Assembly: GCA_964458575.1 (NCBI GenBank)
Contig: CAYWMD010000013.1
Location: forward strand, 48,449-112,448
Reading direction: 5' to 3'
Length of the DNA stretch: 64,000 nucleotides
DNA from: CAYWMD01 sp964458575
Lineage (GTDB): Bacteria > Verrucomicrobiota > Verrucomicrobiia > Limisphaerales > JADLHS01
The first letter of the stretch is position 1; the number at the start of each line of letters is the position of its first letter. The translations under genes were made by a program, and so were the position numbers. Under the pieces are notes generated by a model. The model was not told the DNA's origin. It did no database searches and saw only the letters and a list, made by a program, of their open reading frames with translations. Of this stretch, positions 35,255 through 43,776 are shown piece after piece.

Positions 35255-36754
35255 TTACCAGCCGTTCTCAATGCTGCGGCGCTGCCAGAGGAACTCGAAC
35301 ATGTTGCCCTCGTGCGGTTGATCCCACGAAATCTTCATCGTCGAAACCGGGCCGACGTTCAATCGTTCGATGTGCGGGAACGCCATGAGTTGCTCGATGA
35401 ACGCGGGGTCTTTCGTGATGGCCGTGCAAGCGAGCGTGTAGCCGATTTGTTTGAGCATTTCGTGTTGCGGCACTTGAACGACACTGGCGTAGGGGCACAG
35501 GAACTCCCGGTTCGCCAGCGGATGCTGGAATGAATCGCACAGCACAATCGTCGGGCGGATGAACACGCCGCCGTCGAAGGTGACTTTCCGAAACGAACCC
35601 CTCTCCCGACCTTTGGCCACCCTCTCCCCATCGGATGGGGAGAGGGACGGGGTGATGGGTGTCCGGTATTTCGCCGTCAAGTCCGTTGCGCCGGGAGTTT
35701 TCAAACCCTCCTCGATCTGCGCGTCAATGAAGTCCGCCATCTTCGGATTTGCAAAGCCGGAAAGCCGCGCGTTCGGATCGTCCAGCTTCGTCGGCTGAAT
35801 CGGTCCGAGCTTTTGCGCCAGCGCCTCGGCGATCTCCGCGCCGTATTTCGGCACGACGATGGCGCTGGCGTTGATGCATGAGCGCCCGCCGTTGTCCGAG
35901 ATGCTCGCCACCATCACATCCACGTAATCACGCCAGTTTTCGATGCAATCATCGCCAATCAGAATCTTGCTCCAACCCGGTCCGTGAATCTGGACGGCGG
36001 GATTGTTCGCATATTGCTGCGTGGTGGATTTGTCGCCGAAGATCAGCGCGCGACCGCACGTGTTGAGAATCGCAGCCGCCCCTTCGTGGTCCGTGGGATA
36101 AAAACCGAAGGCCTCCGCCGGCGCGCCCGCGGCGATGAACGCTTGAATCAAGCGATACGGCGTCCACGGTTCTTCCTTGCCAGGTTTGATGATGACCGGT
36201 GTCTTGAGCGCGATGCTCGGCAGCCAGAGCGAATTGACCGCCGGCGAATTGCTCGGCATCACCAACCCGAGCGCCTGCGTCGTCGGAAAATAACTCAGGC
36301 GCGTACCAAACTGTTCGCCGTTGCCGGAATCAAGGATCGAGAGATCGAGCCCGCGCGAAAGGCCGTTGAGCACCATCTGCATCTTGGTCAGCGCGAGGTG
36401 AATCTTCTCCAGGTTGCGCCGGACCATTACGTGTGGCAGCCCGCTCGTGCTGGAGAGCGTTTCGATGTATTGCTGCGGCGATTGCGTATGGCCCTTGTCG
36501 CCGAGCGGCAGCGTGCCATTAAGGAATTGCTCACCCGCCTTGGCGCAAATCTCGATGAGTTGCGCGACCGAAAACTTCTTCAACGCCGCCTGCGCCTCGC
36601 TGATCCGTGAAAGATCTTTGCGCACGATGCCGGCGTTGACCTGGCTGACGGTGGCTTTGACATCGCCGGTCCGGAAATCTTTCACTTCGACCTGGTCGAG
36701 ACTTTCGTAAGGGCGTCCGCGTCGCAATGCGGGGATGTGCGGTAGGGGGCTCAT
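35255..36754 (-). CDS. Aldehyde dehydrogenase family protein with in-frame repeat insertion
   Basis: This 499-residue protein has the family core: PSNSPAVNSLWLPSIALKTP (NAD-binding region), the catalytic cysteine in NGGRSCINAS (about C291), and the C-terminal NVGPVSTMKISWDQPHEGN. It oxidises an aldehyde with NAD(P). Residues about 365-388 are an inserted stretch encoded by a GC-rich palindrome (SLSPSDGERVAKGRERGS). Adjacent sequence is conserved on both sides, so the protein may still work. It follows the exonuclease gene with a one-base gap. Confidence 0.85.
   Translation of the reverse strand: MSPLPHIPALRRGRPYESLDQVEVKDFRTGDVKATVSQVNAGIVRKDLSRISEAQAALKKFSVAQLIEICAKAGEQFLNGTLPLGDKGHTQSPQQYIETLSSTSGLPHVMVRRNLEKIHLALTKMQMVLNGLSRGLDLSILDSGNGEQFGTRLSYFPTTQALGLVMPSNSPAVNSLWLPSIALKTPVIIKPGKEEPWTPYRLIQAFIAAGAPAEAFGFYPTDHEGAAAILNTCGRALIFGDKSTTQQYANNPAVQIHGPGWSKILIGDDCIENWRDYVDVMVASISDNGGRSCINASAIVVPKYGAEIAEALAQKLGPIQPTKLDDPNARLSGFANPKMADFIDAQIEEGLKTPGATDLTAKYRTPITPSLSPSDGERVAKGRERGSFRKVTFDGGVFIRPTIVLCDSFQHPLANREFLCPYASVVQVPQHEMLKQIGYTLACTAITKDPAFIEQLMAFPHIERLNVGPVSTMKISWDQPHEGNMFEFLWQRRSIENGW
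35598..35660. repeat. Palindromic element inserted in frame in the aldehyde dehydrogenase gene
   Basis: CCCTCTCCCCATC (35620-35632) and GATGGGGAGAGGG (35634-35646) form a nearly continuous hairpin with a one-base centre. Flanking CCCCTCTCCC (35598-35607) and ACGGGGTGA repeats resemble the arms of the element at 31422-31580. It keeps the reading frame of the host gene open. It is the same style of element as palindromic repeats that insert in coding genes in rickettsiae. Confidence 0.7.
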
Positions 36755-36755
36755 T

Positions 36756-37298
36756 TCAAATCTGCCACTTCACCGGCACGGTGAGCTTCTTCCCGAACCG
36801 GTTATTGTAATGCAATTGCCGGTGGCGGACGCCGTATTCGTGGACCATTTTCGTGAGTTTCACGTCGTAACAACAATACTCAGCGATTTCCACGAGCTTG
36901 CCCTCTTTGAACCACCGGATGGCCTGCATCCCTTCGGCGGTTTTTTCCACGCCGAATGTCGCAGTGGCGATGGCGTCGAGCGAGAGACGATGTTGGAGGG
37001 TGTCCGCCAGATCCACCATCATGTCCAGCGTGGGAAGCTGGCGCAGGTCGAACGTCGTGTAACCGTGCAGCACTTCGTAGTCGAAGCGCAGGATATTGAA
37101 ACCCACCACGAGATCGGCGCGTTGCAAATCCGCGAGCAGATCGTTGACGTGTTTCTCCCCGTAAACCCGGTAATCGCCGCGCGCGGTGCTGAACGTCACC
37201 CCGAGGCTCATACCCATGCGGCTGATTTTGCTCCAGCCGCCCACTTCATCGGCGGACTTCTGCGTTTCCAGGTCGAAATAGACAATGTTCTTCGCCAT
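36756..37298 (-). CDS. DEDD-family 3'-5' exonuclease (RNase H-like, YprB type)
   Basis: This 180-residue protein has exonuclease motif I at residues 7-12 (YFDLET), motif II with VGFNILRFDYEVLHGY, and motif III with YCCYDVKLTKMVHEY. These acidic residues bind two metal ions for phosphodiester hydrolysis. The ATG at 37298 precedes MAKNIVYFDLET directly; frames further upstream run into the repeat. The target nucleic acid is unknown. It is probably co-transcribed with the downstream aldehyde dehydrogenase gene. Confidence 0.8.
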   Translation of the reverse strand: MAKNIVYFDLETQKSADEVGGWSKISRMGMSLGVTFSTARGDYRVYGEKHVNDLLADLQRADLVVGFNILRFDYEVLHGYTTFDLRQLPTLDMMVDLADTLQHRLSLDAIATATFGVEKTAEGMQAIRWFKEGKLVEIAEYCCYDVKLTKMVHEYGVRHRQLHYNNRFGKKLTVPVKWQI

Positions 37299-37307
37299 GC
37301 GCGCTTT

Positions 37308-37399
37308 CGTTCTTAATCTTGCTCGTAATCTTAATCTTAATCCCGCGCCGGCTGAAAGGAGATTAAGATGAAGATTAAGATTAAGATTAAGATCAACGA
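37308..37399. repeat. Palindromic hexanucleotide microsatellite
   Basis: AATCTT units (37312-37342) and AAGATT units (37361-37392) are arranged as inverted tandem arrays around the loop CCGCGCCGGCTGAAAGGA. The arms can pair into a long AT-rich hairpin. It lies between the divergent exonuclease and MCE permease genes, and would encode LNLN/KIKI-like peptides. It is not a CRISPR, since units are hexamers with no unique spacers. Confidence 0.7.
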
Positions 37400-37441
37400 G
37401 ACAGGAATTGACCCGGCTGACTGCCGCGCTACGCTGCCCGC

Positions 37442-38305
37442 GTGCACACACGCGATGTCAGCACGTTCGACGTTTCGGGGACGACGTTTCTCCTGCGCGG
37501 GCCGCTACCGCGTTCCTACGCCAATTTCATCGGGCGCAAACTGTTCATCTTCCTGCTGACCATCCGGGGGCTCGGAGCGTTCGCCTTGATCACGCTCGGC
37601 GTGCTGATCCAAAAATTTCGCGTCGCCCGGCACGTCGTTCATCCGCTTGTCCGTCGGGAAATCGCCCGCGCCGGGGTGAAGTTGCTCCCCATGTTTCTGT
37701 TCGTGGCGCTCGCGCTTGGATTGCTCGTGATCGGACAGGCCGTGGCCGCGCTGGCACGGGTGGGGGCGATTCAATGGCTAGGTTCGATCATGGTGGTCGC
37801 GGTGGTACGCGAACTGGGGCCGCTACTGGCCGCGCTGCTGGTGCTGGCCCGCGTCGGCACGGCGAATGTGGTGGAACTGGGCACGACCCGGGCGTTGGGC
37901 GAAGTCGAAGCGCTCGAAGCGCTGGGGATTGATCCCGTGCATTACTTGGTTGTGCCGCGAGTCGTGGGCGTGACGGTGGGCATGTTTGCTCTGACGGTTT
38001 ATTTGATCCTGGGATCAGTCGCCAGCGGGTATCTGTGGGCGTTCCTGCAAGACGTGCCCCTGCTGCCGGGGGATTACTTTAGTCAGCTTGCCCGCGCGCT
38101 CACGTATCCGGATTTTGTTTTGCTCGCGCTCAAGACCGGGCTGTTTGGGTTCATCATCGCCATCGTGACCTGCTATCACGGGCTGGCGCAGCCGCTGCAA
38201 CTCGATGAAATTTCCCGCGCCACCGTCCGCGCCATGGGACAAAGCATCGTTGCCTGTGTGCTGGTGGACGCCTTGTTCATCATCATTTACCTGACGGTCG
38301 GATGA
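37442..38305 (+). CDS. MCE/Mla-type ABC transporter permease (MlaE family)
   Basis: This 287-residue protein has the MlaE layout of five or six helices, starting after a short N-terminal segment, with VVREGP-like VVAVVRELGPLLAALLVLARVGTAN and the conserved EVEALEALGIDP segment, the typical MlaE cytoplasmic loop that binds the ATPase. It would form the core of a lipid transporter across the inner membrane. The start is a GTG at 37442. It overlaps the ATPase gene by four bases. Confidence 0.9.
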   Translation: MHTRDVSTFDVSGTTFLLRGPLPRSYANFIGRKLFIFLLTIRGLGAFALITLGVLIQKFRVARHVVHPLVRREIARAGVKLLPMFLFVALALGLLVIGQAVAALARVGAIQWLGSIMVVAVVRELGPLLAALLVLARVGTANVVELGTTRALGEVEALEALGIDPVHYLVVPRVVGVTVGMFALTVYLILGSVASGYLWAFLQDVPLLPGDYFSQLARALTYPDFVLLALKTGLFGFIIAIVTCYHGLAQPLQLDEISRATVRAMGQSIVACVLVDALFIIIYLTVG

Positions 38306-39132
38306 ACGAGATGGCGACATCACCGGTGATGCCGGCGTTGGAACTACGCGACCTCGCCTTTGGGGCGATGCGCGACCAAAGTGCGACGGTGGCCGAGGGT
38401 ATCAACTGGACCGTGAATCCCGGCGAATTCTGGGTCGTGGCCGGACCCCAACGCGCGGGCAAGAGCGACCTGTTGATGCTGGCGGGCGGGTTGATGCCGC
38501 CGACACACGGGACATACCGATTCTTCGGCGAAGAGATGCCAATCTTCGAGGAAGAGCGGTTGGCGGAACGGTTGCGGCTGGGTTTTGTCTTCGACGGCGG
38601 GCAGTTGTTCAACCACATGACCATTGCCGAGAACGTGGCCTTGCCGTTGTGCTACCACGAGGATCTTAGCGCCGCTGCCGCCGGCCCGCGCGTGCATGCG
38701 TTGTTGGAACTGCTGGAATTGACCCCTTGCGCCAATCGAAAACCCGGCACCGTGGCGCGCAACTGGCAGAAACGCGCCGGCCTGGCGCGGGCGCTGATTC
38801 TCCAGCCTGAGGTGTTGCTGCTCGACAACCCCCTCGCGCGGCTGGACGCGCGGCACCTGACCTGGTGGCTGAATTTTCTGGGTCAACTCGCCCGCGGCCA
38901 ATCGCCGTGGCGTGCCGAACCCATGACGCTCGTTGTCACAAGCGATTCCTTTCGACCCTGGCGGTATCACGCGGATCGGTTCGCTGCGCTGGATGAAGGT
39001 CGTTTCACGATCGTCGGCGACCGGGCCGCGCTGGAAAAATCCGCCGACGTGCTCGTGCGCGAACTGCTCGCGATGGAATTGCCCGCTGGCGGAACGGACG
39101 GCGATACGGCAATCTCGACGCGAACGAAATAA
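38302..39132 (+). CDS. MCE/Mla-type ABC ATPase with degenerate catalytic motifs
   Basis: This 276-residue ABC domain keeps Walker A (GPQRAGKS, 48-55) and the D-loop ARLD. Other key residues are changed. The Q-loop position is Asp98 in VFDGGQLF, the LSGGQ signature is replaced by VARNWQK, the catalytic glutamate after Walker B is Asn176 (LLLDNP), and the switch histidine is Ser214 (VVTSD). The gene sits between intact MlaE- and MlaD-type genes with overlaps. It may bind but hardly hydrolyse ATP, or need a partner ATPase. Confidence 0.85.
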   Translation: MNEMATSPVMPALELRDLAFGAMRDQSATVAEGINWTVNPGEFWVVAGPQRAGKSDLLMLAGGLMPPTHGTYRFFGEEMPIFEEERLAERLRLGFVFDGGQLFNHMTIAENVALPLCYHEDLSAAAAGPRVHALLELLELTPCANRKPGTVARNWQKRAGLARALILQPEVLLLDNPLARLDARHLTWWLNFLGQLARGQSPWRAEPMTLVVTSDSFRPWRYHADRFAALDEGRFTIVGDRAALEKSADVLVRELLAMELPAGGTDGDTAISTRTK

Positions 39133-39135
39133 CCG

Positions 39136-40416
39136 ATGGCCCTCCAGGATTTAACCCCGCAACTGCGCACGCGCCTCAGCCGGATGGAACGCGCGGTGGG
39201 GTGGTTTGTCCTCCTGGCCACAGCGTTGCTGGTCTTCGGCTTCAGCTATTACGTTTACAACACCGCCAAGCGGAAGGGTTGGTTCGTGACCAAGGCGCGT
39301 TACTTCACCTACTCCGACCGCGCCACCGGGTTGAAAGTCGGCGACCCGGTGAATCTGATGGGCTTCGACGTGGGCCAGATTACGCGCATTGATACCATGG
39401 CGCCATGGGAGACGTACAACGTCTATGTCGAGTTCGAGATCAAGGAGCCGTACAACGGCTACCTGTGGTCCGGTCACAACGGCTCGCGGGCGAAAATCAC
39501 GCCGGCGGATTTCCTGGGCAAGCGCGTCCTCGAAGTCACCAAAGGCTACGGCGGTTATCCGGCCTACCGCTTCAATCCGTTGCGCGAGGTCTCGCGGGTC
39601 GAGGCGGAGGCGTCTCCCAACGCGGCGAAATGGCAGTTGGCTGAGGAATGCTACGATACGACGGAAACCAACCTGGTGCTCAAAGCCCTGGCGCCGCTCA
39701 ACCATACCAACCTGCTCCGGCTGGCCGCGCTCGGCCTGGAAAAAATCCCCATCCTCGACACGCGGGAAGAAAAAAAATCACCGACCGCTGTCTGGGATGA
39801 TCGCGCCGGCCGCTACCGGCCGTTTACGGGCGAGAACTTGTACTGGTTTGTGCCCGACGAGGCGCCCGCAGTCACCGAACGGCTGGAAAAACTCGCCGCG
39901 CAGATTGAAAAGGCGCTGCCGAATTTCCTGGGGCTGACCAACCAGTTGACCAGTCTGCTCGGCAACGGTGTCGCCGCCGCCTCGAACCTGCACGCGCTGA
40001 CATTCGAAGCCCGACCGGTGCTGACCAACCTCGCCGCCTTGAGCGCGGAACTGCGCGGCCCCGGCGCGTTTGGCGACTGGATGCTGGGTGCCGAGGGTGT
40101 GCGCCATTTGAACGCCACGTTTGAAAACGCGAACCAGGCGGTCGGGCACGCCGACACCAACCTCACGGCACTGGCGGAAAATCTGGCGGTCTCGCTGGAA
40201 AATCTTGCCGGCATCACGAGCAACCTGAATTCGCAGGTCCGGGCGAACACAAACATTTTGGAGGCAATTTCCAAAGCTGTGGTGGATGCCGACGACTTGG
40301 TGCAGGGATTGAAACGTCACTGGCTGTTGCGTTCGGCATTCAAGCCGTCCAAGACAAACGCACCGCCGTCTGTTGCGCCACGGCTCCCGTCCCCGAAGGA
40401 AGCAGGGAATCCCTGA
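39136..40416 (+). CDS. MCE-domain substrate-binding protein (MlaD family)
   Basis: This 426-residue protein has one N-terminal membrane helix (FVLLATALLVFGFSYYVYN) and an MCE domain: ATGLKVGDPVNLMGFDVGQI, the conserved start of the MCE barrel, and later FLGKRVLEVTKG. The C-terminal half is helical and coiled (VSLENLAGITSNLNSQV), like the periplasmic tube part of MCE proteins. It would ferry lipids between membranes. It begins three bases after the ATPase gene ends, the third gene of the operon. Confidence 0.9.
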   Translation: MALQDLTPQLRTRLSRMERAVGWFVLLATALLVFGFSYYVYNTAKRKGWFVTKARYFTYSDRATGLKVGDPVNLMGFDVGQITRIDTMAPWETYNVYVEFEIKEPYNGYLWSGHNGSRAKITPADFLGKRVLEVTKGYGGYPAYRFNPLREVSRVEAEASPNAAKWQLAEECYDTTETNLVLKALAPLNHTNLLRLAALGLEKIPILDTREEKKSPTAVWDDRAGRYRPFTGENLYWFVPDEAPAVTERLEKLAAQIEKALPNFLGLTNQLTSLLGNGVAAASNLHALTFEARPVLTNLAALSAELRGPGAFGDWMLGAEGVRHLNATFENANQAVGHADTNLTALAENLAVSLENLAGITSNLNSQVRANTNILEAISKAVVDADDLVQGLKRHWLLRSAFKPSKTNAPPSVAPRLPSPKEAGNP

Positions 40417-40511
40417 AAGCACCGGCCGGCTCCCTGACGGAAGCCGTCGTCGCCCCAGCCCGCTAAAGGCCGGAACCGGCGCTCAGGACGCCCGATTTGG
40501 CATGGTCGGGC

Positions 40512-40685
40512 TTAGTACACTGCCAGCAGGAGATAGATCAACCCGCCGGTGCATAGCAGAAAGAACGCGATGATGCCGCCGTCCAGCAAACCAAAGTGCG
40601 GCTCTTCGGAATGGTTCGCCGGAATCAGCGTCGCTTTGACATAATCGCCGCTCTTCCGATTCACTCTGAACGTTATCGCACTCAT
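40512..40685 (-). CDS. Small single-span membrane protein, unknown
   Basis: This 57-residue frame has a polar N-terminus (MSAITFRVNRKSGDYVKATL) then one hydrophobic helix GGIIAFFLLCTGGLIYLLLA. The start and stop codons are clear (ATG at 40685, TAA at 40512-40514). It is isolated between the MCE operon and serA on the opposite strand. No family was recognised; coding potential is supported only by the clean polar-then-hydrophobic layout. Confidence 0.45.
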   Translation of the reverse strand: MSAITFRVNRKSGDYVKATLIPANHSEEPHFGLLDGGIIAFFLLCTGGLIYLLLAVY

Positions 40686-40860
40686 AACCGGCGTTTAAGC
40701 AAACCGTGGGCCACCGTTCCCAACGGCGACGAAGCCCGCCCCGAGCCGCGGCGTTTCCGGCGTCAGGACGCTTTTTGTCCCGAATCAGTCCGGAGAATTG
40801 ACAGGCGGCTGGCGGTTGACCCGCGTGGAAATCGCGCGACAGTCGGGAAGGAGAGCTCCG

Positions 40861-40906
40861 GGGAACTTCAAGAGAAGTTCCCATTCCTGATCCCGGATAA
40901 TCGGGA
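40861..40906. repeat. Two adjacent hairpins upstream of serA
   Basis: GGGAACTTC (40861-40869) and GAAGTTCCC (40874-40882) are perfect nine-base arms around AAGA. TCCCG (40891-40895) and CGGGA (40902-40906) form a second, weaker hairpin. There is no T-run, so this is more likely a dispersed palindromic element than a terminator. Confidence 0.5.
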
Positions 40907-41050
40907 CTTGCAGGTGAACGACCGCGGATCAAAGGGGTGAAGCGGGCCTTTTTGCAGCCTTGGCCTTTGTCATGCGAACTTTCCTTTCCTGCCGGTCGTT
41001 TGATGGTTTGACCTCCCCTCCCCCTCCCCCTACACTTGCCGCTCTGGTTT

Positions 41051-42649
41051 ATGAAAATTTTGGTTTGTGACCCGGTTTCTCCAAAGGGAATCGCTTTGCT
41101 CCAACAACGACCTGAATTTCAGGTTGTCGTGTTGCCTAAACGTCTGCCGGAGGCGGAGTTGTTGCCCGTAGTGGCTGATGCGGTGGCGATGGTTGTGCGT
41201 TCCGAGACGAAAGTTTCCCGCAAAGTCATCGAGGCTGCCCCGAAGCTCCGCGTGGTGGGCCGCGCCGGGGTGGGCGTGGACAACGTGGACGTGCAGGCCG
41301 CCACCGACCGCGGGGTCGTGGTGATGAACACTCCCGGCGGCAATACGACTTCGACGGCGGAATTATCGTTTGCCATGATCCTGAGCCTGGCGCGCAAGGT
41401 GCCGCAGGCCGCCGCCTCGATGGCCGAGGGCAAATGGGACCGCAAACAATTTCAAGGTGCGGAACTGGCCGGCAAAACCCTCGGCGTGCTCGGCATGGGC
41501 CGCATCGGCAGCGAGGTGGCCAAACGCGCCCTGGCTTTCGGCATGCGGGTGGTGGCTTACGACCCTTTCCTCACGGAAGCCCGCGCCCAGGCGCTCGGGG
41601 TCGAACTGGCGGCCGACTTGGATGCCGTCTATCGGGACGCCGACTTCATCACCGTCCACATGCCGGTAACCGAGCTCACACGCGGCATGCTCAACGCCGC
41701 GGCGTTTTCCAAAATGAAACCGGGTGTGCGCATCGTGAACTGCGCCCGCGGTGAAATCATGGTGGAGAACGACCTGATCGCGGCGCTGGATTCGGGCAAA
41801 GTGGCCGCCGCCGCGCTGGATGTTTTTGCCGTCGAACCACTGCCGGCCGAGCACCCGTTCCGCAAACATCCCGGCATCACGCTCACACCGCACCTCGGAG
41901 CGAGCACCGCCGAGGCGCAGGAAAAATGCGGCATCGAAGTCGCCGAAGTGATCACTGCGTACCTGCTCACCGGTGAAGTCCGGAATGCGGTGAACCTGCC
42001 TTATCTCGACGCCAAGACCTACGAGCAAATCAAGCCTTACCTCACCCTCGGCGAGAAACTCGGCAAGTTGCTGGCGCAACTCGCGCCGCCCGCCGTGGAC
42101 CGCCTGCACGTCACCTACGGCGGGCGGGCGCAGGAGTTGCCGAACATTGATCCGATCACTCGCGCCATCGTGCTGGGCTTTCTGTCGCGCGCGGCGGTCA
42201 AAGATCTCAACAACATCAACGTTCGCAGCATCGCCGCTACCCTGGGGCTGACAGTGGAGGAGAAGCGTTCCAACGAACCTGTCACGTTCAACGAGTGGCT
42301 GCATGTGCAGGCGTTCAGCAACGGCACCAAGGTCATCTCGGCAGGCGGGACGTTTTTCGGTTCGCCGAACAATCCACGCATCGTCCGGCTGTACAGCACG
42401 CCGGTGGAAATTCCCATCAGCGGCACCATGCTGCTGTTGAACAACAAGGACCGGCCGGGAATGGTCGGCCACCTGGGCACGTTGCTCGCGAAACACAAAG
42501 TCAACATCGCCAGCATGAGCCTCAATCGTGATACCGTGGGCGGTTACGCGTTTACCGTCCTCAACCTCGACAGCGAACCGCCCGCGCCGGTGCTGGACGA
42601 ACTCCAACGCGATCCCGATATTCGTAATGTCCGCGTCGTCACCCTCTAA
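41051..42649 (+). CDS. serA: D-3-phosphoglycerate dehydrogenase
   Basis: This 532-residue protein matches the long SerA form: catalytic domain with RAGVGVDNVDVQAATDRGV, NAD loop LGMGRIGSEVAKR, catalytic HLGASTAEAQ, an intervening domain, and a C-terminal ACT domain (LLNNKDRPGMVGHLGTLLA). It makes the first step of serine synthesis, 3-phosphoglycerate to 3-phosphohydroxypyruvate. The ACT domain suggests serine feedback. The ATG at 41051 begins MKILVCDPVS; the parvulin gene follows after 23 bases. Confidence 0.95.
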   Translation: MKILVCDPVSPKGIALLQQRPEFQVVVLPKRLPEAELLPVVADAVAMVVRSETKVSRKVIEAAPKLRVVGRAGVGVDNVDVQAATDRGVVVMNTPGGNTTSTAELSFAMILSLARKVPQAAASMAEGKWDRKQFQGAELAGKTLGVLGMGRIGSEVAKRALAFGMRVVAYDPFLTEARAQALGVELAADLDAVYRDADFITVHMPVTELTRGMLNAAAFSKMKPGVRIVNCARGEIMVENDLIAALDSGKVAAAALDVFAVEPLPAEHPFRKHPGITLTPHLGASTAEAQEKCGIEVAEVITAYLLTGEVRNAVNLPYLDAKTYEQIKPYLTLGEKLGKLLAQLAPPAVDRLHVTYGGRAQELPNIDPITRAIVLGFLSRAAVKDLNNINVRSIAATLGLTVEEKRSNEPVTFNEWLHVQAFSNGTKVISAGGTFFGSPNNPRIVRLYSTPVEIPISGTMLLLNNKDRPGMVGHLGTLLAKHKVNIASMSLNRDTVGGYAFTVLNLDSEPPAPVLDELQRDPDIRNVRVVTL

Positions 42650-42672
42650 CTCCGAACCACAGAATCAAAAAC

Positions 42673-43767
42673 ATGAGCCTTAAAATCACCACTCTACTCT
42701 CGGCCGCGTTCCTGACGGTCGGCGGGGTCCTGGCCGCTCCCGATGCCACCAACAGCGCCGCCAAATCCGGTGACGTGATCACCTCGCTTTTCGGCGACCC
42801 CGTCGTGGCCAAAGGTCAGGGCGTCGAAATCAAGCGCAGCCAGTTGGACTCGGCCGTGATCAGCATCAAATCCGCCGCGGCGGCGCGTGGCCAGATGATG
42901 TCGCCGGAGCAGGCACAGATGCTGGAACAGCAGATTCTGCAGCGCCTCATCCAGATTCAAATCCTCCTGAGCATGGCCACCGACGCGGAAAAGACCGAGG
43001 GCAAGCAGCTCGCGGCGAAGCAAATGGAGACCGTCCTGAAGCGAGCCGGCTCGGAAGAGGCGCTCGACCGGCAGCTCAAGTCCGTGGGCATGACCCGCGA
43101 CGAGCTCACCAAGAAAATGGCCGACGAGGCCACCGCCGAGGTCGTGCTCGAACGGGAGTTGAAGGTCACGGTGACCGACGCAGAGGTGAAGAAGTTTTAC
43201 GACGACAATCCGACGCGGTTCGAGGAGCCGGAGATGGTGCGGGCGAGCCACATTTTGCTGGGCACGCGCGACCCGAACACGCGCCAGCCGTTGTCCGACG
43301 AGAAGAAGGCGGCCAAGCGCAAGCTCGCCGAAGACATCCTCAAGCGGGCGCGCGCCGGCGAGGATTTTGCGGTCCTGGCCAAGGAATATTCGGATGACCC
43401 CGGATCAAAGGACAAGGGCGGCGAATACACGTTCCCGCGCGGCGTGATGGACCCGGCGTTCGAGTCGGCCGCGTTTTCCCTGAGCACGAATCAGATCAGC
43501 GACATCGTCACCACCCAGTTCGGTTATCACATCATCAAGCTCAGTGAGAAAATTCCGGCCCACAAGGTCGAACTCGAAAAGGTCAGCCCTGAATTGAAAA
43601 AGGGACTGGCACGGCGTGAAATGGAAAAACTCATGCCGGATTTCGTCGAAAAGCTCAAAACGAGCCACCACGTTGAAATCCTCGATGACAAGCTCAAGCC
43701 GAAGGAAGGCGCTCCCACCGCGCGCCCGCCGGCCGCTCCGGCGAAAAAGGACGCCGACAAGAAATAG
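42673..43767 (+). CDS. Periplasmic peptidyl-prolyl cis-trans isomerase (parvulin/SurA-type)
   Basis: This 364-residue exported protein has an N-terminal signal peptide (LSAAFLTVGGVLAAPDA), a SurA-like chaperone region of helices, and a rotamase domain beginning VRASHILLGTRDPNT and continuing VLAKEYSDDPGSKDKGGEY to FGYHIIKLSEK. It catalyses proline isomerisation during folding of outer-membrane proteins. The C-terminal tail is proline- and lysine-rich. It is convergent with the DUF1844 gene, with only nine bases between. Confidence 0.92.
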   Translation: MSLKITTLLSAAFLTVGGVLAAPDATNSAAKSGDVITSLFGDPVVAKGQGVEIKRSQLDSAVISIKSAAAARGQMMSPEQAQMLEQQILQRLIQIQILLSMATDAEKTEGKQLAAKQMETVLKRAGSEEALDRQLKSVGMTRDELTKKMADEATAEVVLERELKVTVTDAEVKKFYDDNPTRFEEPEMVRASHILLGTRDPNTRQPLSDEKKAAKRKLAEDILKRARAGEDFAVLAKEYSDDPGSKDKGGEYTFPRGVMDPAFESAAFSLSTNQISDIVTTQFGYHIIKLSEKIPAHKVELEKVSPELKKGLARREMEKLMPDFVEKLKTSHHVEILDDKLKPKEGAPTARPPAAPAKKDADKK

Positions 43768-43776
43768 TGCGGCCGG

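Larger units (their letters stand above)
40417..41050. other. Intergenic region with one small gene and two hairpins
   Basis: This 634-base region separates the MCE operon from serA. It holds the small minus-strand gene at 40512-40685 and the two hairpins at 40861-40906. A polypyrimidine tract (about 41011-41035) lies just before serA. No clear -35/-10 pair for serA was seen. The remaining bases show no further gene. Confidence 0.5.

Noticed and set aside
36756..37298. Exonuclease as part of a defence system
   Set aside because: The neighbours are an aldehyde dehydrogenase and a lipid transporter; no restriction, toxin or other defence gene is present.
37308..37399. Possible CRISPR-like repeats
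   Set aside because: The units are six bases long, inverted around a centre, with no unique spacers.
41363..42607. 414-codon frame antisense to serA
   Set aside because: Shadow of a well-conserved SerA; no motifs.
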